A stretch of DNA of 64,000 nucleotides from Gammaproteobacteria bacterium (GTDB lineage Bacteria > Pseudomonadota > Gammaproteobacteria > DSM-16500), in contig JABDEM010000001.1 of NCBI GenBank assembly GCA_013287085.1, positions 37,073 to 101,072 on the forward strand. The letters run 5' to 3'. Under the pieces are notes generated by a model. It had not been told where the DNA came from, searched no databases, and saw nothing but the letters and a program-made list of their open reading frames with translations. Of the stretch, positions 53,332 through 61,799 are shown piece after piece. The position numbers and the translations under genes are program-made. The number at the start of each line of letters is the position of its first letter. The stretch's first letter is position 1.

Positions 53332-54298
53332 GGTATTAGTCACAGGCGGCGCCGGATTTATAGGCTCGCATTTTATTCGTTATGCTTTAGGACAAGATCC
53401 TAATTTAATTATTGTCAATTTAGATTTATTAACTTATGCGGGATCGCTTAAAAATTTAGAAAATCTACCGGATGAAAAACGACATGTGTTTGTGAAAGGG
53501 GATATTTGCGATAAACTTCTAGTCGAAAAAATTCTGCATGAATATAACATTGATACCATCGTCCATTTTGCAGCAGAAAGTCATGTCGATCGATCGATTG
53601 AAGGTCCTGCGCCTTTTATACAAACAAATGTGGTGGGGACGTTTACTTTGTTAGAGGCTGCGAGAAAAGCGAAGTTATCCCGTTTTCATCATATTTCAAC
53701 CGATGAAGTTTATGGATCATTAACGCCCGATGCACCGGCTTTTACTGAGCAATCACCTTACGCACCGAATTCACCTTATTCAGCCTCTAAAGCAAGTTCT
53801 GATCATTTAGTGCGTGCTTATTATCATACTTACCAATTACCCATAACCATGAGTCATTGCTCGAATAATTATGGTGCTTATCAACACCCAGAAAAATTTA
53901 TTCCAACCGTGATTCGATCTTGTCTCAAGAAACAACCCATTCCCATTTATGGAGATGGTAGCAATGTACGGGATTGGATTTATGTAGAAGATCATTCGCG
54001 TGGAATTATGGATATTTTAACCAAAGGCCGTTTGGGTGAAACTTATCACTTAGGCGGACAGTGTGAAATAAGTAATTTGCAAATGGCGCAAATGATTTGT
54101 AAATTAATGGATGAATCTTGTCTTAAGTTGATTCATTTTGTGAAAGACAGAGCAGGGCATGATTGGCGTTACGCGATGGATATTTCTAAAATTTACCAAG
54201 AACTCAACTGGCAACCCGCCGAATCACTTTGTGAGGGTTTGCGGGAAACGATTCAATTTTATGCTAACGCAAAGGAATTAGAACATGAAAGTCACTAA
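53303..54298 (+). CDS. rfbB: dTDP-glucose 4,6-dehydratase
   Basis: RmlB makes dTDP-4-keto-6-deoxyglucose. 331 aa. Cofactor motif GGAGFIG (15-21), [11 protein letters not shown], the dehydratase triad Thr133-Asp134-Glu135 in STDEVYGS, and Tyr159/Lys163 (YSASK), then RDWIYVEDH. All active-site residues are present. It starts inside the end of rmlD (29-base overlap), with GAAGG upstream, and ends 14 bases into galU, so the set is very tightly coupled. Confidence 0.96.
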   Translation: MSSVNYQPRKVLVTGGAGFIGSHFIRYALGQDPNLIIVNLDLLTYAGSLKNLENLPDEKRHVFVKGDICDKLLVEKILHEYNIDTIVHFAAESHVDRSIEGPAPFIQTNVVGTFTLLEAARKAKLSRFHHISTDEVYGSLTPDAPAFTEQSPYAPNSPYSASKASSDHLVRAYYHTYQLPITMSHCSNNYGAYQHPEKFIPTVIRSCLKKQPIPIYGDGSNVRDWIYVEDHSRGIMDILTKGRLGETYHLGGQCEISNLQMAQMICKLMDESCLKLIHFVKDRAGHDWRYAMDISKIYQELNWQPAESLCEGLRETIQFYANAKELEHESH

Positions 54299-55151
54299 AG
54301 CCGTATTTCCGGTTGCAGGGTTAGGAACGAGATTTTTGCCCGTGACTAAAGCCACCCCTAAAGAAATGTTACCTATAGTAGATAAGCCTTTAATACAATA
54401 TGCCGTTGAAGAAGCAGTAGCAGCAGGCATCACAGAATTAATTTTTGTCACAAGCAGCAGTAAGCGCGCGATCGAAGATCACTTTGATTCAAATTTTGAA
54501 TTAGAATCCAATCTCATTGAACGTGGTCAATTTGAATTATTAGAAATGGTTAGAAATATTATACCTGAGGGTGTTTCTTGCGCTTATGTGCGTCAAAAAT
54601 CACCGCGCGGGCTAGGTCATGCCGTATTATGTGCGAAACAATTAGTGATGAATGAACCCTTTGCTGTATTACTGGCGGATGATTTAATTGAAGCAAAAAC
54701 ACCTTGTCTTAAACAAATGGTTGAAGTCTTTAATCAAACAACAGCAAGTGTAATTGCTGTGCAGTCAATAGCAAAATCAGAAACGCGCCGTTATGGGGTG
54801 GTAGATGTGCCTTTACAAAGTGCACATGTGACGCATATTAATGGCATCGTTGAAAAACCAAAACCAGAAGACGCTCCCTCTAATTTAGGGGTTGTTGGGC
54901 GTTATATTTTAACCCCGCATATTTTTAATTTTCTGGAACAAACTGCAGAAGGCAGCGGCGGCGAAATTCAATTAACCGATGCGATTGCAAAACTCTTAAA
55001 AATTGAAAAAGTCTTTGCGCTGCAATTTGAAGGCAAGCGTTACGATTGCGGTTCTAAATTAGGGTATTTGCAAGCGACTATTGCTTTTGCTTTAAAACAT
55101 CCGGAACTAGCCGAAGATTTCAAACAAAGTTTGAGGGAATTTGCAGAATGA
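54285..55151 (+). CDS. galU: UTP-glucose-1-phosphate uridylyltransferase
   Basis: GalU makes UDP-glucose, used by ugd downstream and by glycosyltransferases. 288 aa. [72 protein letters not shown] and [15 protein letters not shown] match the family throughout. Overlaps rmlB by 14 bases and the next gene by 4 (ATGA). Confidence 0.96.
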   Translation: MKVTKAVFPVAGLGTRFLPVTKATPKEMLPIVDKPLIQYAVEEAVAAGITELIFVTSSSKRAIEDHFDSNFELESNLIERGQFELLEMVRNIIPEGVSCAYVRQKSPRGLGHAVLCAKQLVMNEPFAVLLADDLIEAKTPCLKQMVEVFNQTTASVIAVQSIAKSETRRYGVVDVPLQSAHVTHINGIVEKPKPEDAPSNLGVVGRYILTPHIFNFLEQTAEGSGGEIQLTDAIAKLLKIEKVFALQFEGKRYDCGSKLGYLQATIAFALKHPELAEDFKQSLREFAE

Positions 55152-56626
55152 AAGCGTTAAATCGTTCTTATACTGTTTATTTAGTCGCAGGTTTAATGAG
55201 CTTGTGTCTATCTGCGTTGATTGATTTCCGGGTTGATGTGATTAATCCCGATGCAATTTGTTATCTCATGAGTGCTGAAGCCATGAAAGATGGTTTACAC
55301 GCAGGTATGCATCTTTGTGGCCAGGCGACCTGGCCATTTTATTCGCTGTTGATTTATTTATTTTCTAAATTAACGACTATTAATGTCACTGTATCAGCTT
55401 ATGTTTTAAATGCTGGGTTTACTTTGCTGTCTGTGCTTTCATTTATTGCCATTATTCAATTTTTAAGCCAACAATCGCGTCTCATGTGGTTGGGTGCTGC
55501 GGTCATTCTATTTGCGCATGAATTTAATTCCGTGCGCGATAATATTATTCGCGATCATGGGTTTTGGGCGTTTTATTTATTATCTATTTTGTTTTTATTA
55601 AAATTTTTTCGATATCATCAAATACGGTTTGCTTTAGCTTGGAGTATCAGTTTAATTGCTGCTACTTTGTTTCGTGTTGAAGGCGCGGTGTTTTTGGCTA
55701 TTTTGCCTTTTTTAGCATTGTTAGAATTTAAAGAAAGTTTTGTCGCCCGGATTAAACATTTTATTCAGCTTAATAGCCTGACTATTTTAGCAGCTATTTC
55801 TGTACTAATTTTTGTGCAAGATTATAGTCGTTTACATGAATTACAATTTCAAGCTCAACAAGGCTGGGCTGTGATGGCAAGCCATTTTACAGCTAGCAGT
55901 GAAATCATTGCCAAATCAGTTTTAGGCGTATTTGGTGCGCGTGATGCCAATGTTGTTTTTGGTTTGACGTTGGTTAGTTGGTTTATGCTGCAAGTCATAG
56001 GCAATGTAACGGTTCTTTATGCGCTATTGGTTGTGTATGCTTGGTGGAAACGCGCGGCAGAATGGACTGATTTCTCAAGGGTCATATTGTGGGCTTATGT
56101 CATTATTAATGCGGTTATTACTTTTTCATTTTTATTACAAAATTGGTTTTTAGCTAAACGTTATTTAATGGCTTTATCTTTGACTTTAATGCTATGGATT
56201 CCTTATGCATTAATCAAACAAAAAAAATGGGTCTTAAATGTTTTGCTAACGGTCATTGTTTTATCTTCTTTTATTAATGTCTTAAATATTAGTCATTCTA
56301 AAGCTTATATTCGCGAAGCAGGGAACTGGTTATCTGAAAACGCGCCTAAGACTGCCTCTATTTATAGCAATGATTATCAATTAATGTATTATTCAAAACA
56401 TTTTGGCGATAACATTTTTCCCAAAAGTTCTAGTTTTATAGGATTAGAGAATTTAAAAAAACAAGATTTAACCCAATATGATTATTTGGCGGTAAGATTA
56501 AATAGCAAAGATAAAGACGCGATTGATTGGGTGCATTCAAAAATCCCCTTAGTGCCCATCAAAGTATTTGCCAACGCGCACGGTGATCATATTGTGATTT
56601 ATCAAGTGCTGCACAGAAAAGGATAA
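55148..56626 (+). CDS. Polytopic membrane glycosyltransferase-like protein (GT39/ArnT-like)
   Basis: A 492-aa protein with about ten transmembrane helices. The N-terminal loop after the first helix ([20 protein letters not shown]) with acidic residues and the [14 protein letters not shown] stretch resemble the catalytic entry of GT-C enzymes that use polyprenyl-linked donors in the periplasm. The C-terminal soluble part (about 395-492) is small. The family is inferred from topology and the N-terminal motif. It is in the galU-ugd operon (ATGA overlap before, 5-base gap after), so it may use a glucose- or glucuronate-derived donor. Confidence 0.65.
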   Translation: MKALNRSYTVYLVAGLMSLCLSALIDFRVDVINPDAICYLMSAEAMKDGLHAGMHLCGQATWPFYSLLIYLFSKLTTINVTVSAYVLNAGFTLLSVLSFIAIIQFLSQQSRLMWLGAAVILFAHEFNSVRDNIIRDHGFWAFYLLSILFLLKFFRYHQIRFALAWSISLIAATLFRVEGAVFLAILPFLALLEFKESFVARIKHFIQLNSLTILAAISVLIFVQDYSRLHELQFQAQQGWAVMASHFTASSEIIAKSVLGVFGARDANVVFGLTLVSWFMLQVIGNVTVLYALLVVYAWWKRAAEWTDFSRVILWAYVIINAVITFSFLLQNWFLAKRYLMALSLTLMLWIPYALIKQKKWVLNVLLTVIVLSSFINVLNISHSKAYIREAGNWLSENAPKTASIYSNDYQLMYYSKHFGDNIFPKSSSFIGLENLKKQDLTQYDYLAVRLNSKDKDAIDWVHSKIPLVPIKVFANAHGDHIVIYQVLHRKG

Positions 56627-56631
56627 TAATA

Positions 56632-57963
56632 ATGAATATAGTAGTAGTAGGCGCAGGTTATGTAGGTTTAGTGACAGGCACTTGTTTTGCTGAATTAGGA
56701 AATTTTGTTACCTGTATTGATGTGAATCACGAAAAAATTGCGGATTTAAAACAGGGAAAATTGCCGATTTATGAACCCGGCTTAGATGCTTTAGTCGCTG
56801 CAAATTTGAAAGCGGGACGTTTGAATTTTTCAACTTCTTTAAAAGAAGTGAATAACAAACCCACTATTATTTTTATCGCTGTGGGTACGCCCAGTGATAA
56901 AGATGGATCAGCCGATATGCAATATGTATTAGAAGCAGCGCGTGATATTGGAAAATATATTACGGATTATTGTGTCATCGTCGATAAATCTACTGTACCC
57001 GTCGGTGTTGCTGAAAAAGTGGGTTTGGTCATTAAAGAAGAATTAAAAAAACGAAATTTAATTTTACAATTTGATGTAGTTAGTAATCCTGAATTTTTAC
57101 GCGAAGGCGCTGCAATTGATGACTTCATGCGTCCAGATCGTATTATTATTGGTTTATCTTCTGAAAAAGCTAAATCAATTATGTTAGATCTATACCATCC
57201 CATTATGCGCAGCCCCGAAAAAATATTTTTTATGAATGTACCCGATGCTGAAATGACAAAATATGTGGCGAATGCGATGCTCGCCACCAAAATTTCATTC
57301 ATGAATGAAATGTCAGTACTTTGTGAGCGTATGGGTGTTGATGTTGAAAATGTAAGAATGGGCATTGGTGCTGATTCTCGCATTGGAAATGCATTTATTA
57401 ATCCAGGCTGCGGCTACGGCGGTTCTTGTTTCCCTAAAGATGTTAAAGCATTAATTAAAATGGCTGAGCTTAATGATGTAGATCCGATTTTATTAAAATC
57501 CGTAGAAGCCCGTAATTACCATCAAAAACGCGTGTTGCCTAAAAAAGTATTTAATCATTTTGGGGAAGATTTAAAAGGCTTAAAAATAGCGATTTGGGGC
57601 TTGTCTTTCAAACCAGGAACGGATGATATGCGAGAAGCCTCTTCTTTAGTTTTATTAGAAGAGTTAATTGCGCGCAATGCGATAATTCATGCATACGATC
57701 CCGTAGCTATGCCCCAAGCCCAAAAAATGCTACCAGATACTTGGATTTCATCCGGTCAGTTAACGTTCGCTGAGCACCAATATGGCGCGTTAGATGACGC
57801 AGATGCGTTAGTGCTAGTCACCGAGTGGAAACCCTTTTGTTATCCCGATTTAACATTAATGAAAAACAAAATGCGCCAAAGAATCATTTTTGATGGTCGT
57901 AATCAATATGATCCGCAGCACTTAAAAGATTCAGATTTTGTATATTATGGGATAGGGCGGTAA
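56632..57963 (+). CDS. ugd: UDP-glucose 6-dehydrogenase
   Basis: Oxidises UDP-glucose to UDP-glucuronate with two NAD. 443 aa. VVGAGYVGLVTGTCFAELG, IAVGTPSDKDGSADM, VDKSTVPVGV, SNPEFLREGAAIDDF, and the catalytic Cys266 in GYGGSCFPKD are all present; IWGLSFKPGTDDMREASS marks the C-terminal nucleotide-binding domain. Last gene of the rml-galU operon. Likely provides an acidic sugar to the glycan, or a precursor of other uronic sugars. A possible terminator lies about 120 bases downstream. Confidence 0.96.
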   Translation: MNIVVVGAGYVGLVTGTCFAELGNFVTCIDVNHEKIADLKQGKLPIYEPGLDALVAANLKAGRLNFSTSLKEVNNKPTIIFIAVGTPSDKDGSADMQYVLEAARDIGKYITDYCVIVDKSTVPVGVAEKVGLVIKEELKKRNLILQFDVVSNPEFLREGAAIDDFMRPDRIIIGLSSEKAKSIMLDLYHPIMRSPEKIFFMNVPDAEMTKYVANAMLATKISFMNEMSVLCERMGVDVENVRMGIGADSRIGNAFINPGCGYGGSCFPKDVKALIKMAELNDVDPILLKSVEARNYHQKRVLPKKVFNHFGEDLKGLKIAIWGLSFKPGTDDMREASSLVLLEELIARNAIIHAYDPVAMPQAQKMLPDTWISSGQLTFAEHQYGALDDADALVLVTEWKPFCYPDLTLMKNKMRQRIIFDGRNQYDPQHLKDSDFVYYGIGR

Positions 57964-57989
57964 ACCACAACACTATCACTCGCCCCAAA

Positions 57990-58037
57990 CCCTAACCCTG
58001 TTCACCCCGCACTTGTTGCGGGGTGACAGGGTTAGGG
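57990..58037. repeat. Palindromic repeat, 20-bp stem with one bulged base
   Basis: The left arm 57990-58010 and right arm 58018-58037 are complementary except for one extra base in the left arm; the loop is ACTTGTT. The CCCTAACCCTG/CAGGGTTAGGG flanks recall the 41.4-kb hairpins. It lies 27 bases after the ugd stop, with no T-run after it. Confidence 0.7.
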
Positions 58038-58081
58038 TGGCGCATCTAAGTTAAAAGCTTGTTTCGAGAATGCTAGCATGC

Positions 58082-58116
58082 GCCGAGTGAGGGTTTACCC
58101 TTGGCATGTTTTTTCT
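58082..58116 (+). terminator. Candidate intrinsic terminator of the rml-ugd operon
   Basis: GCC...AGGG-TTTA-CCCT...GGC forms an imperfect hairpin followed by ATG and then TTTTTT on the plus strand. The hairpin is weak in the middle, so the call is tentative, but it is the only hairpin followed by a T-run after ugd. Confidence 0.45.
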
Positions 58117-58148
58117 GTAGAACACGTGCAATGGCTACACCCTCATCC

Positions 58149-58192
58149 GACGCTTCGCGTCACCTTCTCCCGTTGCGTGCAACGGGAGAAGG
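58149..58192. repeat. Double palindromic repeat next to the exported-protein array
   Basis: Two adjacent palindromes: GACGC-TTC-GCGTC (58149-58161) and a 14-bp perfect stem CCTTCTCCCGTTGC/complement around GT (58163-58192). It ends 7 bases before the stop of the last array gene. It resembles dispersed palindromic elements rather than a gene-specific terminator, because no T-run follows on the minus strand. Confidence 0.65.
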
Positions 58193-58199
58193 GAAAATT

Positions 58200-58685
58200 T
58201 TACCAACTACATTTCTCTAAATCATCTGCCGTTGTTTTGCAACTGTAAGTAGTATAAGCCGGATTACAACCGAATTCAGGGGTGGCACAAAATTCTGCTT
58301 TGTGTTCTTTATATAAAAACTTTTTATTAGCTTTGATTCGTGCAATTTCTTCATTCGAAAGATTTTGCTTAATTGTTATCAAGGAGTGATACTTATCTAC
58401 ATGATAATGGCTTGTTAACTTGTTATCATTCAGAACAATTTTAACCTTAAGATTACTAGACAAAGATTTTTCATCATAGGTATAGTTATTCCTATCCGCT
58501 ATAGACCAACCCGCTGTTTTATATTCATCGGATACGTCCCGGAGATAAGTCGTCCAGAATAAATCTTTTGTGCTAGTTTTACCGGTCAATTGCAAAGCAG
58601 ATACTGGTGGAACCTCTGTGGCGAAAGTGAGAGTTGATGCAAAGGCTAACACTACAGCACTTGTTAATATCATTACTTTTTTCAT
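58200..58685 (-). CDS. Small exported protein, array member 7 (161 aa)
   Basis: A signal peptide (MKKVMILTSAVVLAFAS to about 22, cleavage near TFA-TE) leads to a mature protein of about 139 aa. Mature start EVPPVSALQLTGKT is shared with the next member. Other family marks: YLRDVSDEYKTAGW, LSNEEIARIKANKKF, and the end TTYSCKTTADDLEKCSW. It carries two additional Cys (CATPEFGC) that the siblings lack, possibly a second disulphide. The frame is open further upstream but the signal peptide and GAGAGGAAA site fix the start at 58685. Function unknown. Confidence 0.75.
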   Translation of the reverse strand: MKKVMILTSAVVLAFASTLTFATEVPPVSALQLTGKTSTKDLFWTTYLRDVSDEYKTAGWSIADRNNYTYDEKSLSSNLKVKIVLNDNKLTSHYHVDKYHSLITIKQNLSNEEIARIKANKKFLYKEHKAEFCATPEFGCNPAYTTYSCKTTADDLEKCSW

Positions 58686-58719
58686 AAATTTCCTCTCTTT
58701 TATTTTAAAAAATAATTCC

Positions 58720-59193
58720 CTACCACTGACATTTCTCCAGGTTATCACCAGTGGTATCGCAATTATAAGTAGCGTAATCCACAACAAGATCAGCATTGGT
58801 GGGAGATGAACCCCAGTTATTTATAGTGTATACAAAATTTTTGTTCGCTTTGATGTGTGCAATCTCTTCATTCGAAAGGTTATTTTTGTTTGCTACTAAA
58901 GTGAAAAACGAATCAGGCTGATACTTACTGGTTAGCGTATTATCTTTCAGAATTACTTTAACACTAAGATTATTAGCTAAGGGGTTTTCATCAGGAGTAT
59001 AGTTTTCCTTCTTTGACATACCCCAACCTTGGTTTTGATATTCCACTGGCAAGTCACGCAGATAAACTTTCCATAAGTGAAGTATTGAGATTGTTTTACC
59101 GGTGAGTTGCAAAGCAGAAACAGGTGGAACCTCTGCGGCTAAAACCAAGCTTGAAATAGAAATTAATGTTACAAGAGTTAGTAATTTTTTCAT
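58720..59193 (-). CDS. Small exported protein, array member 6 (157 aa)
   Basis: Signal peptide MKKLLTLVTLISISSLVLA, then AEVPPVSALQLTGKT as in member 7. YLRDLPVEYQNQGW, LANNLSVKVILKDNTLTSKY, NLSNEEIAHIKANKNFVY, and the end YNCDTTGDNLEKCQW. Of all pairs in the array, members 6 and 7 are most alike, so they are probably the most recent duplication. The start is placed at ATG 59193; a TTG four codons upstream runs into the neighbour. Function unknown. Confidence 0.75.
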   Translation of the reverse strand: MKKLLTLVTLISISSLVLAAEVPPVSALQLTGKTISILHLWKVYLRDLPVEYQNQGWGMSKKENYTPDENPLANNLSVKVILKDNTLTSKYQPDSFFTLVANKNNLSNEEIAHIKANKNFVYTINNWGSSPTNADLVVDYATYNCDTTGDNLEKCQW

Positions 59194-59198
59194 AAGTT

Positions 59199-59675
59199 TC
59201 ACCAACTACACATGTGAGTATCATCACCCGTAGCATCACAGTCATAAGTATAATATTGATCATACATCACAGTTCTTTCAGGATCATAAGTGCTAGGGTG
59301 AAAGATATATTTAAAATGAGCTTTAATATATGTAATATCTTCTCGTGACAGATTACTTCTTTCGATCGCTAATGCAGCATCACCTTCTGGGGTATAACGA
59401 GTTATTAGCTTGTTTTCATTTTCAAAAAATTCAGTACTAACTTCGACTCTATTAGCCACAATGTCGTTACAATAAGTATAGTCCTGATATCTAGGTTGAT
59501 ACCAACCTTGTTTGGTGTATGCGTCAGAAAGACCCCAGTGATAGACTTTTTTATAGTTCAAGAAGAATGGACGCGCTTCACCGCGAAATTCAAAAGCAGA
59601 AAAATCAGGAATTTCTAGGGCAGAGGCTATAGTCGACATGAAAAAGGCACAGATTAATAAAGTAATTTTTTTCAT
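59199..59675 (-). CDS. Small exported protein, array member 5 (158 aa)
   Basis: Signal peptide MKKITLLICAFFMSTIASA, mature start LEIPDFSAFEFRGE (compare EVPPVSALQLTG). VYHWGLSDAYTKQGW, VANRVEVSTEFF, NLSREDITYIKAHFKYIF and the ending YTYDCDATGDDTHMCSW keep the family plan with strong divergence. It has its own good promoter upstream (59712-59739). An in-frame ATG 57 bases earlier would hide the signal peptide and is less likely. Confidence 0.72.
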   Translation of the reverse strand: MKKITLLICAFFMSTIASALEIPDFSAFEFRGEARPFFLNYKKVYHWGLSDAYTKQGWYQPRYQDYTYCNDIVANRVEVSTEFFENENKLITRYTPEGDAALAIERSNLSREDITYIKAHFKYIFHPSTYDPERTVMYDQYYTYDCDATGDDTHMCSW

Positions 59676-59711
59676 ATAAATCTCATCGATTGCGGTTTCA
59701 ATAAGCGCGAG

Positions 59712-59739
59712 ATTATATCCTATTACCAACAATTATCAA
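59712..59739 (-). promoter_or_regulatory. Internal sigma70-type promoter in the exported-protein array
   Basis: On the minus strand TTGATA, 16 bases, and a perfect TATAAT, in the 74-base gap before member 5. It would let the last three members be expressed apart from the first four. Confidence 0.6.
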
Positions 59740-59749
59740 AATGACTATT

Positions 59750-60223
59750 TTATGACCAACTGCATTTTTCTAAATTATCTGCGTGAGTATCACAACTATA
59801 AGTGGTCTCGGTAATATAATAGGCAATAGCGCTACCTGGCGCCGTGCGTGTAATTTCTTTTTTGGTAAATTTAGCCTTGATTCGAGCAATTTCATCATCA
59901 GTAAAATCATTTTTTATCGCAATTAAATTATAATTTTCTGCTAAAGCATAATTACAATCCATTTCAGGTATTAGGTGATCTTGATAGACAATATTGACAG
60001 CTGCACTCACTGGAATAGTAGTAGGTAAAGTATAGTAGGTAAGAGAGGAATAGAATGAAGAATGCCAGCCTTCTTTTAAATATTCTTTGGATATATCCCA
60101 AGAATTGTAATAGGGTATTAAACTTTTTTGTGCGTACCAGTCTGTACCGCTAGGTGCAAGCCCAGGTTTGGCAAAAGTACTAGTTGATAAAAATAATAAA
60201 AAACATAAGAAAATTTTATCCAT
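59750..60223 (-). CDS. Small exported protein, array member 4 (157 aa)
   Basis: Signal peptide MDKIFLCFLLFLSTSTFA, then KPGLAPSGTDWYAQK, which departs from the EVPP start of its siblings. SWDISKEYLKEGW, LIAIKNDFTDDEIARIKAKF and the C-terminal TTYSCDTHADNLEKCSWS are family marks. It has an extra Cys near the middle (MDCNY). Three bases after the previous member's stop. Function unknown. Confidence 0.72.
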   Translation of the reverse strand: MDKIFLCFLLFLSTSTFAKPGLAPSGTDWYAQKSLIPYYNSWDISKEYLKEGWHSSFYSSLTYYTLPTTIPVSAAVNIVYQDHLIPEMDCNYALAENYNLIAIKNDFTDDEIARIKAKFTKKEITRTAPGSAIAYYITETTYSCDTHADNLEKCSWS

Positions 60224-60226
60224 AAG

Positions 60227-60673
60227 TTATTCCCATCCACATTTTTTAAGATTATCCGCTTGGGTAGTGCAAGTGTAAACACCAAAATAATCTGAAACAA
60301 AGTTGTTGTTTGCGCTAATGGCTAAAATTTCATTATTTGTTAATGGCCATTTGTAAGCAATTAATCGGTTGCTTTCATCAATAAGGTAAGTGCTGATTAA
60401 AGCTTTTCCTGAAAACTCAACTATCACATCAATTTTATTAGCTAAAGGCTGAAGATCATTATTAAATAATTTAAGAGTAAAACTTTGCTTTAAATTAGCG
60501 GTCCATCCTAAATTTAAGTTTTTATATTCTTTTTTTAAATCCCAATAATAAGCTTTATATCGCCAGAATTTATGGCTAGTGCCCGTCGGTTGCCATGCTG
60601 AGAGCGGAGGAACTTCGCCTGCAAAAGATAAGGTAGCTATAAAAAATATTAAAACACCTAAGATTTTTTTCAT
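60227..60673 (-). CDS. Small exported protein, array member 3 (148 aa)
   Basis: Signal peptide MKKILGVLIFFIATLSFA, mature GEVPPLSAWQPTG. YYWDLKKEYKNLNLGW, LANKIDVIVEF, LTNNEILAISANNNFV and VYTCTTQADNLKKCGWE follow the family plan. Its ATG overlaps the stop of member 2 (ATGA), showing that members of the two sequence subgroups are co-translated. Function unknown. Confidence 0.75.
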   Translation of the reverse strand: MKKILGVLIFFIATLSFAGEVPPLSAWQPTGTSHKFWRYKAYYWDLKKEYKNLNLGWTANLKQSFTLKLFNNDLQPLANKIDVIVEFSGKALISTYLIDESNRLIAYKWPLTNNEILAISANNNFVSDYFGVYTCTTQADNLKKCGWE

Positions 60674-61188
60674 GCATCAGCTCCTTCTAGCCAACAATCA
60701 TTAAACGGATCTTTAGTAGTAAACTTATTGCAAACATAATAACTCATAAGCTCCCCGGGATCATAGACACTTGCTTCAGAATTCGGGGGGCGAATAATTT
60801 GTTGTTTCAGTTGAAAAGAATCAGAGTTTGGCGTCTTAACTTTTTTTAAATAGATAGAGGAGAGCTTAGAATCATTGTCGTTGATATGTAAATTACAAAA
60901 CACGCCATTATTTTCTCTGACAGTGACAGACTGGCGAGTGTTTGCAGTTGAAAGTGAATCTGGAGTGATAGACGAAGCTAACCATAAATTTCCATTAATA
61001 TTTTCATCCCAATCTTCAGATTTTTTATAAGCTTTCAGTTGCCAACGGGTCATTGGCCCTGACCACCAACCTGAATTCGTGTCTTTCGTGGGTTCCCAAT
61101 CTTCAGGGCCGGGGCATTTAATTGAATTGGCAAGGACTAGGCTTGAAAAGAGTCCCGCCAAAAAAATAATAGCTAATCTAGTAAACAT
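60670..61188 (-). CDS. Small exported protein, array member 2 (172 aa, CPG subgroup)
   Basis: Signal peptide MFTRLAIIFLAGLFSSLVLA, mature NSIKCPGPEDWEP. With member 1 it forms a subgroup: CPG near the N-terminus, RWQLKAYKKSEDW, NLWLASSIT, a central Cys (FCNLHI). The end YYVCNKFTTKDPFNDCW repeats in loose form the Y-x-C...C-W ending of members 3-7. AAAAGGA lies upstream of the ATG. Function unknown. Confidence 0.72.
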   Translation of the reverse strand: MFTRLAIIFLAGLFSSLVLANSIKCPGPEDWEPTKDTNSGWWSGPMTRWQLKAYKKSEDWDENINGNLWLASSITPDSLSTANTRQSVTVRENNGVFCNLHINDNDSKLSSIYLKKVKTPNSDSFQLKQQIIRPPNSEASVYDPGELMSYYVCNKFTTKDPFNDCWLEGADA

Positions 61189-61210
61189 AAAGTCCTTTTA
61201 AAGTTCTAAT

Positions 61211-61735
61211 TTAATATTGCCATTCCCATTGGCAATGATTGGTGGCATTGTTGACAGGCTGATCGGTACAAATGTGTTTAGCAGGATAAGATTGATGATA
61301 CTGATAGGTACCATCTCCTGGCATGATTCTAAAACCACTCTCCGTGTGAGCTTTTTGAGCGCTAAAATAATTCGGGTTCAAAGTGTCCATATTCGCCTTA
61401 TTTTTAGAATAAGTTTTAATGGTCGACCCATCAGCTAAGGTAAGCGTACAATGAGGCTTTTGGGTTTTTTCAGAGATATGCACATAATTACGGGTGGCTG
61501 AAAGAACACTAATGTCATTGGAAAGAGTAATAGCTCCCCATAGACTATTCATTTTCCAGCCTTCTGATTTTTTATTATTTTTAAGGGTCCAATCTCTAAC
61601 GAGTGAGCCAATAGGCCAGGATTCATAGGTATAGGAAGGCTCAAAATCATCGGTACCGGGGCATTGGACTAAATAGGCGAAGGCAGCTTGAGTTATAGTC
61701 AGCAGAAAAAGTGTAATTATTAATTTTTTAGACAT
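61211..61735 (-). CDS. Small exported protein, array member 1 (174 aa, CPG subgroup)
   Basis: Signal peptide MSKKLIITLFLLTITQAAFA, mature YLVQCPGTDDFEPSY. DWTLKNNKKSEGW, LWGAITLSNDISVLSATR and HCTLTL align with member 2; the end KHICTDQPVNNATNHCQWEW keeps the paired Cys and Trp. First gene of the array in transcription order, with a promoter at 61765-61793. No ribosome site of good quality is visible before the ATG. Function unknown. Confidence 0.72.
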   Translation of the reverse strand: MSKKLIITLFLLTITQAAFAYLVQCPGTDDFEPSYTYESWPIGSLVRDWTLKNNKKSEGWKMNSLWGAITLSNDISVLSATRNYVHISEKTQKPHCTLTLADGSTIKTYSKNKANMDTLNPNYFSAQKAHTESGFRIMPGDGTYQYHQSYPAKHICTDQPVNNATNHCQWEWQY

Positions 61736-61764
61736 GTGAATGCCGCGTATTTAAATTGCTGTAA

Positions 61765-61793
61765 ATATTATCCTCAAACCCTGGGTGAAGCAA
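61765..61793 (-). promoter_or_regulatory. Candidate promoter of the exported-protein array
   Basis: On the minus strand TTGCTT, 17 bases, TAATAT, in the 64-base gap between the 556-aa repeat protein and array member 1. Matches to consensus are fair (four of six for each box). Confidence 0.45.
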
Positions 61794-61799
61794 CCGATT

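Noticed and set aside
56967..57383. Minus-strand frame of 138 codons inside ugd
   Set aside because: It is the shadow of the strongly conserved ugd sequence including its catalytic region.
57990..58192. Palindromes as a CRISPR array
   Set aside because: The units differ from each other and are not regularly spaced direct repeats; no cas gene is present.
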